Source: an uncultured Prevotellaceae bacterium (GTDB taxonomy: Bacteria > Bacteroidota > Bacteroidia > Bacteroidales > Bacteroidaceae). Taken from it: a stretch of DNA of 46,851 nt. Shown here piece after piece: positions 8,521-17,109 of the stretch (the first letter of the stretch is position 1; each line of letters begins with the position of its first letter). The stretch lies in the NCBI GenBank assembly GCA_937900485.1, contig CALCEL010000092.1, forward strand, positions 1 to 46,851. The letters run 5' to 3'. The notes beneath the pieces were generated by a model. That model worked only from the letters and a program-made list of their open reading frames with translations. It made no database searches and had not been told where the DNA came from. The translations under genes and the position numbers were made by a program.

Positions 8521-9222
8521 ATGACAAAAACTAAGGTTTGCGCACTTATGATGAGTGCGGCTATTCTCCTCTCTGGATGTGGAGCAAGCAACACCACAAA
8601 GGGTGGTATTATCGGTGGAACATCAGGTGCTGCACTTGGTGCGCTCGCAGGTAAGTTAATCGGCAAGTCAGGCAAGAGCACTGCCATCGGTGCTGCTGTT
8701 GGTGCTGCTGTTGGTACAACAGCTGGTGTTCTCATCGGTAAGAAGATGGACAAGGCTGCCGCTGCTGCCGCTGCTGCCGCTAACAACGCTACAGTTGAGA
8801 CTGTAACAGACGCCAACGGTCTTGAGGCTGTTAAGGTTACATTCGACAACGGTATCCTTTTCAACACAGGCAAGTACGCACTTCAGTCAAGTGCTCAGTC
8901 TGAGCTCAAGAATTTCGCTTCTAAGGTATTGAACGTATACACAGACTGTGACGTCGCAATCCAGGGATATGCTTCATCAGACGGTTCGGACGCTACAAAC
9001 CTCACACTCTCACAGAACCGCGCAGACGCAGTGAAGAACTACCTCGTAAACACTTGTTCTGTATCTTCTTCACAAATCAAGGAGTCTAAGGGTTACGGTG
9101 AGACTAACCTCATCACAAATGCTGACGGTTCAGAGAATGCAGCAGCTTCTAGACGTGTTGAGGTTTACCTCTATGCTTCACAGGCCATGATCAAGGCTGC
9201 TGAGGCTGGCACACTCAAATAA
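8521..9222 (+). CDS. OmpA-family lipoprotein with glycine-zipper domain
   Basis: A 233-residue outer-membrane lipoprotein. The signal peptide ends in a lipobox (ILLSGCG, lipidated Cys20). A glycine-zipper stretch follows (GGIIGGTSGAALGALAG, then AIGAAVGAAVGTTAGVLIG), then a nine-alanine run, then a C-terminal OmpA domain (about 110-220) with DNGILFNTGKYALQ and the peptidoglycan-binding NLTLSQNRADAV motif. Such proteins usually tether the outer membrane to peptidoglycan. Codon use is strongly biased (AAG, GGT, GCT, CTC, AAC), as in highly expressed genes. It has its own promoter, a structured leader and a strong terminator, so it is probably monocistronic. Confidence 0.92.
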   Translation: MTKTKVCALMMSAAILLSGCGASNTTKGGIIGGTSGAALGALAGKLIGKSGKSTAIGAAVGAAVGTTAGVLIGKKMDKAAAAAAAAANNATVETVTDANGLEAVKVTFDNGILFNTGKYALQSSAQSELKNFASKVLNVYTDCDVAIQGYASSDGSDATNLTLSQNRADAVKNYLVNTCSVSSSQIKESKGYGETNLITNADGSENAAASRRVEVYLYASQAMIKAAEAGTLK

Positions 9223-9250
9223 CAGTTTATTTAAAATGTTATAAGCACAT

Positions 9251-9284
9251 GAGAACCTGCGGTTGCAGGTTCTCCTTTTTTTTC
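9251..9284 (+). terminator. Intrinsic terminator of the OmpA-like gene
   Basis: GAGAACCTGC (9251-9260), loop GGTT, GCAGGTTCTC (9265-9274), then CTTTTTTTT: a perfect ten-base stem with a T tract, 28 bases after the stop. Confidence 0.95.
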
Positions 9285-9323
9285 TCAAAGACAACAAGGT
9301 AAAAAGCACTCAATCCAACAATA

Positions 9324-10052
9324 ATGAAATTCCTCCATAACATCAAAGTCTTTACGATGTGGCTGATAATCTTCTTCATAACATCATCCACTCTGTCGGT
9401 ATTGTTATTCAAATATGTTCCCGTGCCATTGTCACCACTAATGCTTATAAGATGTTATCAGCAGGTAAAGAACGGTCAGCAGCTGAAGCTTAAGCATGAA
9501 TGGGTGCCGATAGATTCGATATCACCCGACCTGCCGCTCGCCGTCTGGTCAAGTGAGGATCAGAATTTTCTCAAACACAACGGATTCGACATCGACGCCA
9601 TCAAGCAAGCCATGTCAGAACGTGACCGTCGCATACGCGGGGGAAGCACGATAAGTCAGCAGACAGCGAAGAATGTGTTTCTATGGCCGACAAGTTCTTG
9701 GACAAGGAAATGTCTTGAGGCATACTTCACCATACTCATCGAGATAATATGGGACAAACAGCGAATAATGGAAGTATACCTCAACACGATAGAGATGGGA
9801 GATGGCATATATGGTGCGGAGGCAGTAGCCGTTGAGCATTTCGGCATACACGCTACACACCTTACGAGGAACCAGTGTGCTCTTATAGCAGCAACCTTGC
9901 CAAACCCGATAAAGTTTGACAGCAGCAACCCTTCGTCATACATGTACAAAAGACAAAGTTGGATAATCAAACAGATGAAGTGGCTTGGAAGCTTTCCTGT
10001 CACAAAAGAGCAGATGACAGAATGGGAAGAGAAAAACAAAGAAAGCGAGTGA
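9324..10052 (+). CDS. mtgA: Monofunctional peptidoglycan glycosyltransferase
   Basis: A 242-residue GT51 enzyme that polymerises lipid II into glycan strands at the inner membrane. A single N-terminal membrane anchor (MWLIIFFITSSTLSVLLF, about 12-29) is followed by the GT51 motifs: SSEDQNFLKHNGFD with the probable catalytic Glu78, RGGSTISQQTAKNVFLW (105-121), and the IMEVYLNTIEMGDGIYG segment. There is no transpeptidase domain and the length fits the monofunctional class. It follows the terminator of the OmpA-like gene and ends 19 bases from the stop of the convergent AbgT-like gene. Confidence 0.95.
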   Translation: MKFLHNIKVFTMWLIIFFITSSTLSVLLFKYVPVPLSPLMLIRCYQQVKNGQQLKLKHEWVPIDSISPDLPLAVWSSEDQNFLKHNGFDIDAIKQAMSERDRRIRGGSTISQQTAKNVFLWPTSSWTRKCLEAYFTILIEIIWDKQRIMEVYLNTIEMGDGIYGAEAVAVEHFGIHATHLTRNQCALIAATLPNPIKFDSSNPSSYMYKRQSWIIKQMKWLGSFPVTKEQMTEWEEKNKESE

Positions 10053-10071
10053 GAACTGAGAAGACAAGTGG

Positions 10072-10824
10072 CTATACGTCATTTTCCAAATCATCACCAC
10101 ACATAACCATATATGTTATATACAACAAAGGGCAGTAATAGAGTATATATGACAAAACTGACACCACGACATATGGCGTCATCAACGAATAGTCGAGAAA
10201 CGCCACAAACTCCGCGGCCAGGCAAAGATACAGGAAATACCATGAACACTTAGACAACAGACTCGTATGAGCATGCATGAAATCATCAGAGCTTACGAAT
10301 CCGCCCGAAGAATATCCGAAGACATTACCCACCAATATTGCAGAAAGTCCAAGCATACCATACCACCCTTGTTGCAAGGCGGAATTCTCATAAGTACCAA
10401 ATGCCGTATACAGAATCGAGCCTGGGAACAGCATGAGAATGACGAACAAAACGAGCAACACCTCAACAACTCCCACGGACAACATCAAGGCTCGTCTTTT
10501 CTTCAAGGACAAAGACCCATCACTCCATTTACGTTCTCTCACGAGAGTCATTAACGTTGATATTAGCCCCGACTCATACAACACGCTTAAAGAAATCAGG
10601 AACACCACGACACCAGCAAGTGGAGAGCAATATATGTTATTAACCATACTGCTCACCATCCAACGAATGCCATTGCTGCCCAACAAGTTATTGACACTGT
10701 CGTCGACATAGATGCTGACTATCCACGACAATATCACCACAACGGGCAGCAGAGAAAGAAGAGTCAAAGACAAGAGGTGGAACACATTCTTTCTCCAGAA
10801 ACAGTTCTCATTCCTACTCATCAT
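10072..10824 (-). CDS. AbgT-like multi-spanning membrane protein, half size
   Basis: A polytopic inner-membrane protein of about 250 residues with roughly six hydrophobic segments. The stretch NNLLGSNGIRWMVSSMVNNI followed by SPLAGVVVFLISLSVLYESGL resembles the first part of AbgT-family transporters (p-aminobenzoyl-glutamate exporters), but AbgT proteins are about twice this length, so function cannot be assumed. The open frame extends to 10848. I prefer the paired ATG codons at 10824/10821, because ATGATGAGTAG overlaps the stop of the response-regulator gene by a few bases, as in translational coupling. It is the last gene of the kinase-regulator operon, which suggests it is either an output or a membrane partner of that system. 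Confidence 0.7.
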   Translation of the reverse strand: MMSRNENCFWRKNVFHLLSLTLLSLLPVVVILSWIVSIYVDDSVNNLLGSNGIRWMVSSMVNNIYCSPLAGVVVFLISLSVLYESGLISTLMTLVRERKWSDGSLSLKKRRALMLSVGVVEVLLVLFVILMLFPGSILYTAFGTYENSALQQGWYGMLGLSAILVGNVFGYSSGGFVSSDDFMHAHTSLLSKCSWYFLYLCLAAEFVAFLDYSLMTPYVVVSVLSYILYYCPLLYITYMVMCGDDLENDV

Positions 10825-11533
10825 CCGGTTCAAGATTATCGATGCCAAGAATGCCGAGTTCGAATGCTCGGGTCACCAGTCGCGTGGCATTGACACCCGT
10901 TTTCTCGTTTCCAAACAGTCTGTTCACCAAGTCCACCTGTCGTTTCTCTATTGACTTGACGCCGAAAGGCATTCCCTTCAGTCCCGCAATCATATCCTTT
11001 GTATAGCCCAAAGCGAGATGTCTCAGCAGTCTCTCATCATACTCATCAATATCATAATCAATAAACGCCTCCTGACGTCGCACCTCCTCCATGACAGACT
11101 TTCTGAAACGTTTGAGGATCCTTTCCAATATAGGCTGATTAAACACCATCCTTTTTCCCGACATCACACTCATCACGTCACTTCGTGTGAGCAGCTCACC
11201 GCTCTTCAGGATGATTCCGTCCGCTCCAGCGTCCAACACATCGACCCACAGACGTTCGTTAAGCACCTCACCGGTAAATATCAGCACCTTAATCTCCGGA
11301 TAGCGTTTCCTCAGCGTCCTGCATATATCAACCCCGACGGTGGTCGAGCCGCCCAAGCCAAGGTCCAGCAGAATCAAGTCGGGAGCATCATCTTTAATCA
11401 GAGTCCACAACTGCGTGTCGTTCTGCGCAGTGCCGATGACCTGCGCTTCCGGTATGTCATTCCTGAATATCTCCTCAGTACCTTTCAGTTCCAGTTTAAC
11501 ATCCTCTACGATTATTACTTTAAAGTTTTCCAT
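10814..11533 (-). CDS. Two-component response regulator with C-terminal helix-turn-helix
   Basis: A 239-residue regulator. The receiver domain (about 4-125) has acidic Asp11, phospho-acceptor Asp57 (DLILLDLGLGG), Thr87 (IFTGE) and Lys110 (IILKSGE), all in the expected order. The C-terminal part (about 160-239) is predicted helical and looks like a LuxR/NarL-type DNA-binding domain (LLRHLALGYTKDMIAGLKGM, then SIEKRQVDLVNRLF), though diverged. The gene starts 19 bases after the tandem kinase and overlaps the AbgT-like gene, so the three form one operon. It is probably phosphorylated by the preceding kinase; target genes are unknown. Confidence 0.88.
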   Translation of the reverse strand: MENFKVIIVEDVKLELKGTEEIFRNDIPEAQVIGTAQNDTQLWTLIKDDAPDLILLDLGLGGSTTVGVDICRTLRKRYPEIKVLIFTGEVLNERLWVDVLDAGADGIILKSGELLTRSDVMSVMSGKRMVFNQPILERILKRFRKSVMEEVRRQEAFIDYDIDEYDERLLRHLALGYTKDMIAGLKGMPFGVKSIEKRQVDLVNRLFGNEKTGVNATRLVTRAFELGILGIDNLEPDDE

Positions 11534-11552
11534 ATTTACACTTCATAAAAAA

Positions 11553-14500
11553 CTACAATTCCATTACTATCATCGTGCCTCCCGACTCCACAGGAGAGGC
11601 ATAAATCCTACATCCCTTATGTCCCATATACTCATCATGCTCTCTGACAATCTGTCGCAACAGGATGAAGTACTGACCACATAACTTATCATTACTCTCA
11701 TCATATCTGATACTGTCTGGATAGAATAACGAGTTACACTGTTCCTCAGAGTAAGACAGTCTCGAGTCACTGTAGGTAATCCTGACAAAGCGTCCATCAC
11801 TGTCCACACGCATAGACACCTCACCCGCTTCAGCATTCTCAAACGATATATTCGCCAAAGTGTCAATCATATACACGACCAAGGTCTTATCCGCTGTCAG
11901 CGTCCAATCCTCACTCACGTCAGAAACACTCAGTGAGGCAGGTATCTTTTCCTTTGCGGCACGTTTTTTGAAATAGGCTCTCATGTGTTCACAAAGAAAA
12001 GAAAGAGGAATCCTCTCACGCTTAAACACCTTCCTTTCCAACTGCAAAGACGCACCGTCCCTTAACAGTGAATACACGTCCTTGTAGTAAGACACCACCT
12101 CGGACAGCATAGCCATCTTCTCCTCCGTCGCTTCCGCCTGGACATCATCCACAATATTACGTATCCTACCTGGGTAATACATTGTCTCATGCTTAATCGT
12201 CGACAGATAATTATCCAGCACCATGTTCTGCACATGAATCCTGTTATCCTCACTCTCCTTTCTCCTCATCTCATCCACACGCATTTCCAACTCCATACGA
12301 CTCTCGTTCACCCTCGCCGAAAGCATATAAGAATGTACGGCGAAGAACTCCGCTATCAGCTGCAGACACAGGTCGTCATTCTTTGACAACGAGGCATCAC
12401 GTAACATCAGAGTCACCGCACCAATACACTTCTCTTCCCCGTTCATGTCGACGACGAGAGGCAAAGATAGTATTTTCTCCCTCATGAAATCCATTCTTTG
12501 TTTCTTTTCATAACATAACAAAGAATACTGATTCACCAGCGACCGGTACTCCTCATCGCCTTTATATTCGAACACCAGCTTTCCGTCATCCTCTACATCC
12601 ACCATAGCCAGTCCTATCGCCTCCGCCTTACGTATCTCATTCACACCCTTATACAGACACCCAATCTGATCCTTCTCCGAGGACGAGAACAGATGCTGAG
12701 AAAAGCGCAAAAACTGTCTCATATTAAAGATATACAGGAGATTATGCCTGTAATATATCATGGCGTACACAAACATCAGGACAAGGAACGTCAAAGCCGC
12801 CAAGATAAACACCACACGTTTGTTCACTGTGGACTTCTGCATAGAGTCACAATAATACTCCAGTGACTTATCGTCAGACATCAGCTTATACAACCTTGTG
12901 AAGATCTCATTATTATATGTGTACAGATGTCTGTCATTCAACGCAAGCGCCGCAATAGCCATCTCGTTTCTGATATCTAGAATAGTGGAGAAATCCGTCT
13001 CGAACCCCGACTTATACAAGGTAAGCTCCGGCATCTGCGATCCGTCAACAGACATCAGCAGATTTCCATCAGGGTCCGCCAAAAGATAATGTCTGTTGAA
13101 ATGATATATGGAAGAGTCAGCGTAAACCACCGCCTGCGCATACTCCTTCCTCATATTACAACTGAAGACACTGTCATAGAACTGCACCGCAATCTTCAGC
13201 TCACTGTCATTGATGGAGTCAGTCTGACGAGTCTCACGGGCAGACGTCACTGACGTGACGAGAAAAGCGATTAGCACAGCAAGAGTCCTCACCACACCTT
13301 TCGGTAGGCGGAAATAGAAACGGCTACCTTTTGACGTCTCACTCTCAACGCCGAAGAGACACACCGAGAACAGCGTACTTGTCTTCATATATTTCTCAAT
13401 GATACCCCTACAGTTCATCAGGCCGAACCCAAATCCCTTATTATTCACCACACTCGCGTCGCCGGCACCAATCTTACTTGAATCGTACACCTTATTATTA
13501 TTAAGGACATCCACATCCTCCTCAGACAAGCCGCACCCCGTATCACTGACACTAAGCTCCACGAAATCCTCTCGCTCATCCGCCTGAACCACGACACGTC
13601 CTCCCTCAGGAGTATACTTACGCGCATTATCCATCAATGTGTTAAGCATGAAAAGAGTCAACACAGGGTCAGCCTTAACCATAGCGTCAGAAGGCACGAC
13701 GTCGAGAGTGATCTTCTTTGTCTCAAACATCGCGCGTCCTTTGACTAGAGTGTCAAAGAGCTGCTGAACACTGAAACTCTCCACATTCAAGCTCACCCTA
13801 CCCTGTCTTATCTTCACCCAATGTCCAAGAACCTCATTATACTCGTCAATCTTATTTATCAACTCCCTCACGTAGACCAGTACGTCCTGCCCTTTGTCGG
13901 CGAAATCGTCCCGACTCATCGCACTCAGCCTGTCCACCTCATGAATCATACGGTCGAGAAACGGAGTGACGCCATTGACTATCGACATACTCGTAGCCTT
14001 ATCAATGTACTGTCTCTTATGTTCCTCAAGGCGTCGGGAGTAAACAAACTCGAGTCCCTCCACACGTTCCTTCTCCTCCGACATTTTCACGAAGACACTC
14101 GCATTGTGCAACACCCAGAGATATAACACCTTCAGCACGGACAGCAACTCCCTGTCGAGACCATCCATTTTGTTCGTGTCATACGTTGTCCAGTCGTCCT
14201 TGACTTCCGGGAACAGAGCATACACATCCTTGTCCACTGCCTCATGTATCGACTCTGACACACACTCCTCACTGTCAGCATCGACAGGAACAGACTTTGT
14301 GATCTTCGAACATAACGACAAGAACATTGACAGTCTCTCAGCCTTACGTCGGCTATCAGACGTCAGATGTCTGGTGGCGAACAGCACGAAAATCAAAGAG
14401 AACAGAACAAAAAGACCTAATCCGCAAAGCATATAGTCCAACACACTGTTTTCCCTCTGCAGGCGCTCCTGCCTCTCCTGAAGACTCATATCCTGTCTTG

Positions 14501-15479
14501 TGGCATCGAGAATATCAAAATAAATGTTATGGTTATAGTCTGAAGCTTCCTTATGTCCCAAAGCGCCGTATACTATACTCAGTTCCTCGCGAATAGCGCC
14601 CAACCACTCAGGAATGGTCAGCACGGACGAGTCACATATCATACTCATCTCCTTTGACATGACATTGCTCACGCCGGGCGTAAAAGACGTAAGTCTTTCA
14701 TCCCCGGCCAGACCATAGTACTCATTCACACAGTCAAGAGCCCGTTTCAAGGAGTCCAATGCCTCGTCACACCTGCCGTCGTCCATCAGCGAGTCAGCGA
14801 TATTCACAAGACACATGGACTCATAATACAAGTTGCCGTAATGTTTCCAGAAAGACAATGTCTTCTTCTGAAACATAGGAGTCAGGATCACGGAGTCAGC
14901 TCCGAGAGAATGATACCACGTCAGATAGTCATTGTGCGCCTTCTCCATCTCCTCATCATATCTCAGAGTATAGAAATGCGATGACAGGCACAAGTTATAT
15001 AAGCAGTTAGCCACCTTCCACAACGTCGTCTCATGAGAGTTCATCACACTCTCATCCTCCAAAATCCTGTTCGCACACTTCTCCGCCGCCGTGTAATACT
15101 CATAAAACTGCAGGTTAGAAGCAGTGACCTGACATATCTTCATCAGTCTGGCATACACCAGAAACCTGTAAAGACAATTATCAGACGAAGACAACACCTC
15201 ATTGTAATACCTACGGGCTGTGTCATACTCCATCCTCATCGTATACACATTACCCAAGTTAATGAGAGACTCCATCTTGCCATTCTCATAATCATCACTC
15301 TTCGCCATCGCCATCTTCGCCTTTGACTCAGACTGTTCACTTGACACATACAGCAAACTGCATGAGAGCAGATTCAAAGAATCCACCTCAGCACGTACAC
15401 CACTGTCGTGTTTTTCGCCGCAAGAGACGAGCAAGCAAAGCGATATCACAAGGGAATATATTCTATACAGACTTCTCAC
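11553..15479 (-). CDS. Tandem two-module sensor histidine kinase with lipoprotein-type N-terminus
   Basis: A 1308-residue protein with two sensor-kinase halves. Half 1: signal peptide with lipobox (LCLLVSCGE), a TPR-like periplasmic sensor (about 30-340), a membrane segment near 347-370, a DHp-like helix with RMIHEVDRL (His near 511), and a canonical HATPase with N box LMDNARKYTPEGG (about 613), SDTGCGLS (about 648) and GFGFGLM. Half 2: a second signal-like hydrophobic segment (VVRTLAVLIAFLVTSVTSA, about 726-744), a second sensor region, a membrane segment near 886-910, a GAF-like region, TIKHETMYYPGRI (His near 1096), and an ATPase-like end without recognisable G boxes. The layout resembles Bacteroidota proteins annotated with DUF5112 and DUF5113. 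It is the first gene of the operon with the response regulator. No frameshift is seen. Confidence 0.85.
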   Translation of the reverse strand: MRSLYRIYSLVISLCLLVSCGEKHDSGVRAEVDSLNLLSCSLLYVSSEQSESKAKMAMAKSDDYENGKMESLINLGNVYTMRMEYDTARRYYNEVLSSSDNCLYRFLVYARLMKICQVTASNLQFYEYYTAAEKCANRILEDESVMNSHETTLWKVANCLYNLCLSSHFYTLRYDEEMEKAHNDYLTWYHSLGADSVILTPMFQKKTLSFWKHYGNLYYESMCLVNIADSLMDDGRCDEALDSLKRALDCVNEYYGLAGDERLTSFTPGVSNVMSKEMSMICDSSVLTIPEWLGAIREELSIVYGALGHKEASDYNHNIYFDILDATRQDMSLQERQERLQRENSVLDYMLCGLGLFVLFSLIFVLFATRHLTSDSRRKAERLSMFLSLCSKITKSVPVDADSEECVSESIHEAVDKDVYALFPEVKDDWTTYDTNKMDGLDRELLSVLKVLYLWVLHNASVFVKMSEEKERVEGLEFVYSRRLEEHKRQYIDKATSMSIVNGVTPFLDRMIHEVDRLSAMSRDDFADKGQDVLVYVRELINKIDEYNEVLGHWVKIRQGRVSLNVESFSVQQLFDTLVKGRAMFETKKITLDVVPSDAMVKADPVLTLFMLNTLMDNARKYTPEGGRVVVQADEREDFVELSVSDTGCGLSEEDVDVLNNNKVYDSSKIGAGDASVVNNKGFGFGLMNCRGIIEKYMKTSTLFSVCLFGVESETSKGSRFYFRLPKGVVRTLAVLIAFLVTSVTSARETRQTDSINDSELKIAVQFYDSVFSCNMRKEYAQAVVYADSSIYHFNRHYLLADPDGNLLMSVDGSQMPELTLYKSGFETDFSTILDIRNEMAIAALALNDRHLYTYNNEIFTRLYKLMSDDKSLEYYCDSMQKSTVNKRVVFILAALTFLVLMFVYAMIYYRHNLLYIFNMRQFLRFSQHLFSSSEKDQIGCLYKGVNEIRKAEAIGLAMVDVEDDGKLVFEYKGDEEYRSLVNQYSLLCYEKKQRMDFMREKILSLPLVVDMNGEEKCIGAVTLMLRDASLSKNDDLCLQLIAEFFAVHSYMLSARVNESRMELEMRVDEMRRKESEDNRIHVQNMVLDNYLSTIKHETMYYPGRIRNIVDDVQAEATEEKMAMLSEVVSYYKDVYSLLRDGASLQLERKVFKRERIPLSFLCEHMRAYFKKRAAKEKIPASLSVSDVSEDWTLTADKTLVVYMIDTLANISFENAEAGEVSMRVDSDGRFVRITYSDSRLSYSEEQCNSLFYPDSIRYDESNDKLCGQYFILLRQIVREHDEYMGHKGCRIYASPVESGGTMIVMEL

Positions 15480-15500
15480 ACATTATTATATTTACAAACG

Positions 15501-15508
15501 CAAAAATA
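15501..15508 (-). promoter_or_regulatory. Probable -7 promoter element of the kinase operon
   Basis: The minus strand reads TATTTTTG, matching TAnnTTTG, 22 bases before the kinase start codon. This implies a very short leader. No clear -33 element is visible. Confidence 0.45.
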
Positions 15509-15636
15509 CCAATTATAATTCATAATATGGCATCAGTCAATAACAAAAATGACAACATGACACCAGAGATACGGAAATTTTTCATAACTTAGCCGGCTAA
15601 TTGGTAAAGGATATCTACAAAAGCCACAAACAATAG

Positions 15637-15999
15637 ATGAGACATCAGCTTCAGAAGAAAATCATTAACGTACTTGCTATGAAACCAGAAGGCATGAAAG
15701 TGAGTGCGATTGCTGTCAATATATACAATAACGACAGGGATCTCTTCTCTGAGGAAAAAGACTTTGACAAACTCTATCAACTGGTGCGCAACTACACATG
15801 GAGGTTAAGTCAAGGCAAGAAGTCTATGCTCATGGCTGTGGAAGGCAAAAGAGGATATTACAGACTGAGAAACAAACAAACGACACAATGCCTCCTGGAC
15901 TTCTCACAAGCCACTGACGACATGAGAGTCGATAAAGTGTCTGAACCAGACTTCACAAAGAACATGCCTTCACTCTTTGACTTTGACGACAACATGTGA
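15637..15999 (+). CDS. Small winged-helix protein, HARE-HTH-like
   Basis: A 120-residue basic protein. Residues 1-78 have the pattern of a winged helix: helix 1 HQLQKKIINVLAMKPEG, then MKVSAIAVNIYNND, then DKLYQLVRNYTWRLSQGKKS, then the wing and final strand MLMAVEGKRGYYRLR. This resembles the HARE-HTH fold found in chromatin and restriction proteins, but assignment by eye is moderate. The C-terminal 40 residues are acidic and end in FDFDDNM. The gene stands alone: the kinase is divergent on the left and more than 1 kb without a gene follows. Target and role are unknown. Confidence 0.65.
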   Translation: MRHQLQKKIINVLAMKPEGMKVSAIAVNIYNNDRDLFSEEKDFDKLYQLVRNYTWRLSQGKKSMLMAVEGKRGYYRLRNKQTTQCLLDFSQATDDMRVDKVSEPDFTKNMPSLFDFDDNM

Positions 16000-16235
16000 G
16001 CTACTCATCACATATTGCCAAGCATTCAACACTTTCCCACACGCCACGTTTACACTCACGTGAATCTCTCCTGAGACATCAAAGGACTTTGACGTCCACA
16101 CTTCTTTTTCTCCGCACACACGATTATTAGTACTGCCATAAAGGCTGGCGTGACACCATGCGACAAGAGTAAAAAATCAGGTGGAATAATATATTTCTTA
16201 AATAACGTCAGCTCAAAATACTAATTTTAACCTCA

Positions 16236-16260
16236 AATGAAATTGCGACTTTCATTTTTT
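16236..16260 (+). terminator. Small AT-rich terminator-like hairpin
   Basis: AATGAAA (16236-16242), loop TTGCGAC, TTTCATT (16250-16256), then TTTT. It lies 237 bases after the winged-helix gene, the first plausible terminator for it. The 16000-16235 stretch contains no gene that I recognise. Confidence 0.45.
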
Positions 16261-16308
16261 CGGTTTTAATAGGTTTTACCCCACTTTATAGGCGGAGGAT
16301 TTAACCTT

Positions 16309-16395
16309 GTAATCGTCTCTCTGATTACAATACAAAGGTACGAAAATTTATTGAATACGCAAAACATATTCCAATAAATTTTCGTACCTTTTTTA
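16309..16395. other. Two consecutive hairpins, the second with a 20-base perfect stem
   Basis: TTGTAATC and GATTACAA (about 16309-16332) form a short hairpin. Immediately after, AAAGGTACGAAAATTTATTG (16334-16353) pairs perfectly with 16372-16391 across an 18-base loop and is followed by TTTATTTG. The second is strong enough to act as a terminator, but it is far from either flanking gene, so it may belong to an unannotated RNA or to a mobile remnant. A 60-residue frame on the minus strand here overlaps the hairpin and is not credible. Confidence 0.55.
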
Positions 16396-16552
16396 TTTGA
16401 TTTCTTCCTATAAAAAGCCCTCAAACATACATTGCATCCCCCCAGCAATCCTTATTTCTGTACAATTCGTTTTCTTTTCTTTGCACAGTTTATTTTCACG
16501 AAAATAGGTACACCATATTTGTATCTATATGGTATTCAGATAGTGTTATTAA

Positions 16553-16850
16553 ACAGGTGGAATAATGGACAATTTGGCGTTTAACCAAATTTCCCATTCC
16601 TGTTTTTTGCGAATTTTGGGTTAACTTATTGATAATCTTAATACAAGGCATTTAAAAATCTTAGATGTCTTTTTTGAAATTCTCAGGTTAGGTTGTGGTC
16701 TATACGCAGGTCTGAGAATTTAAAAATCCTAACCTGAACTTTTCAACGTCCTAACCTGAGATTTTCAGACGCCGAATAAGCCACGAGAAAAAACTGAAAG
16801 TCATTTTTTCGCTGACACGTGTCAACGAAAAAAGAGGAGTTTTGAACAGT
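16553..16850 (+). repeat. Dispersed structured intergenic element, copy 2
   Basis: Same element and orientation as at 146-470. The inverted unit TTGAAATTCTCAGGTTAGG is at 16674-16692. Direct 22-base units are at 16727-16748 (identical to the unit in the other two copies) and 16749-16771. The terminal hairpin has stem TTTTTTCG (16804-16811) with CGAAAAAA (16826-16833) and an inner TGAC/GTCA. Compared with the other copies, base pairs in this stem differ but pairing is kept. It sits in the convergent gap between the winged-helix gene and the beta-helix lipoprotein gene. Confidence 0.88.
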
Positions 16851-17001
16851 ATAAATTAGGGATGCGAATAGGAAATTCTGTTAATGTTTTCATCAAGACT
16901 CTTAAGTCTGGAAATGGCAGAAAATCAAGGTTGAAAGATGGCAGAAAAGGTCAAAGAGTAATCATCACAAAAACGTCAGCTTAAAGACACCATCACACTT
17001 T

Positions 17002-17042
17002 AAAAAAAATCCGCAACGCCCTTCTCTGCATGCATTGCGGAT
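17002..17042 (-). terminator. Intrinsic terminator of the beta-helix lipoprotein gene
   Basis: On the minus strand ATCCGCAATGC pairs with GCGTTGCGGAT (17042-17032 and 17019-17009) and is followed by eight T. One pair is G-U only in the minus-strand RNA, which supports that direction. It begins 67 bases after the stop codon. Confidence 0.85.
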
Positions 17043-17109
17043 TGTGATACGACATCACTTCGAGTTTATCGGACTACCGTCACAAGTCAACGGTCAGACG
17101 CGCGGACAA

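Noticed and set aside
11553..15479. Two kinase genes joined by a sequencing error
   Set aside because: The frame runs without interruption, the junction encodes a plausible helix, and I recall the same two-half layout in other Bacteroidota proteins.
16266..16448. A 60-codon minus-strand frame in the convergent gap
   Set aside because: It spans the 20-base perfect hairpin, whose arms would be read as protein; no family resemblance.
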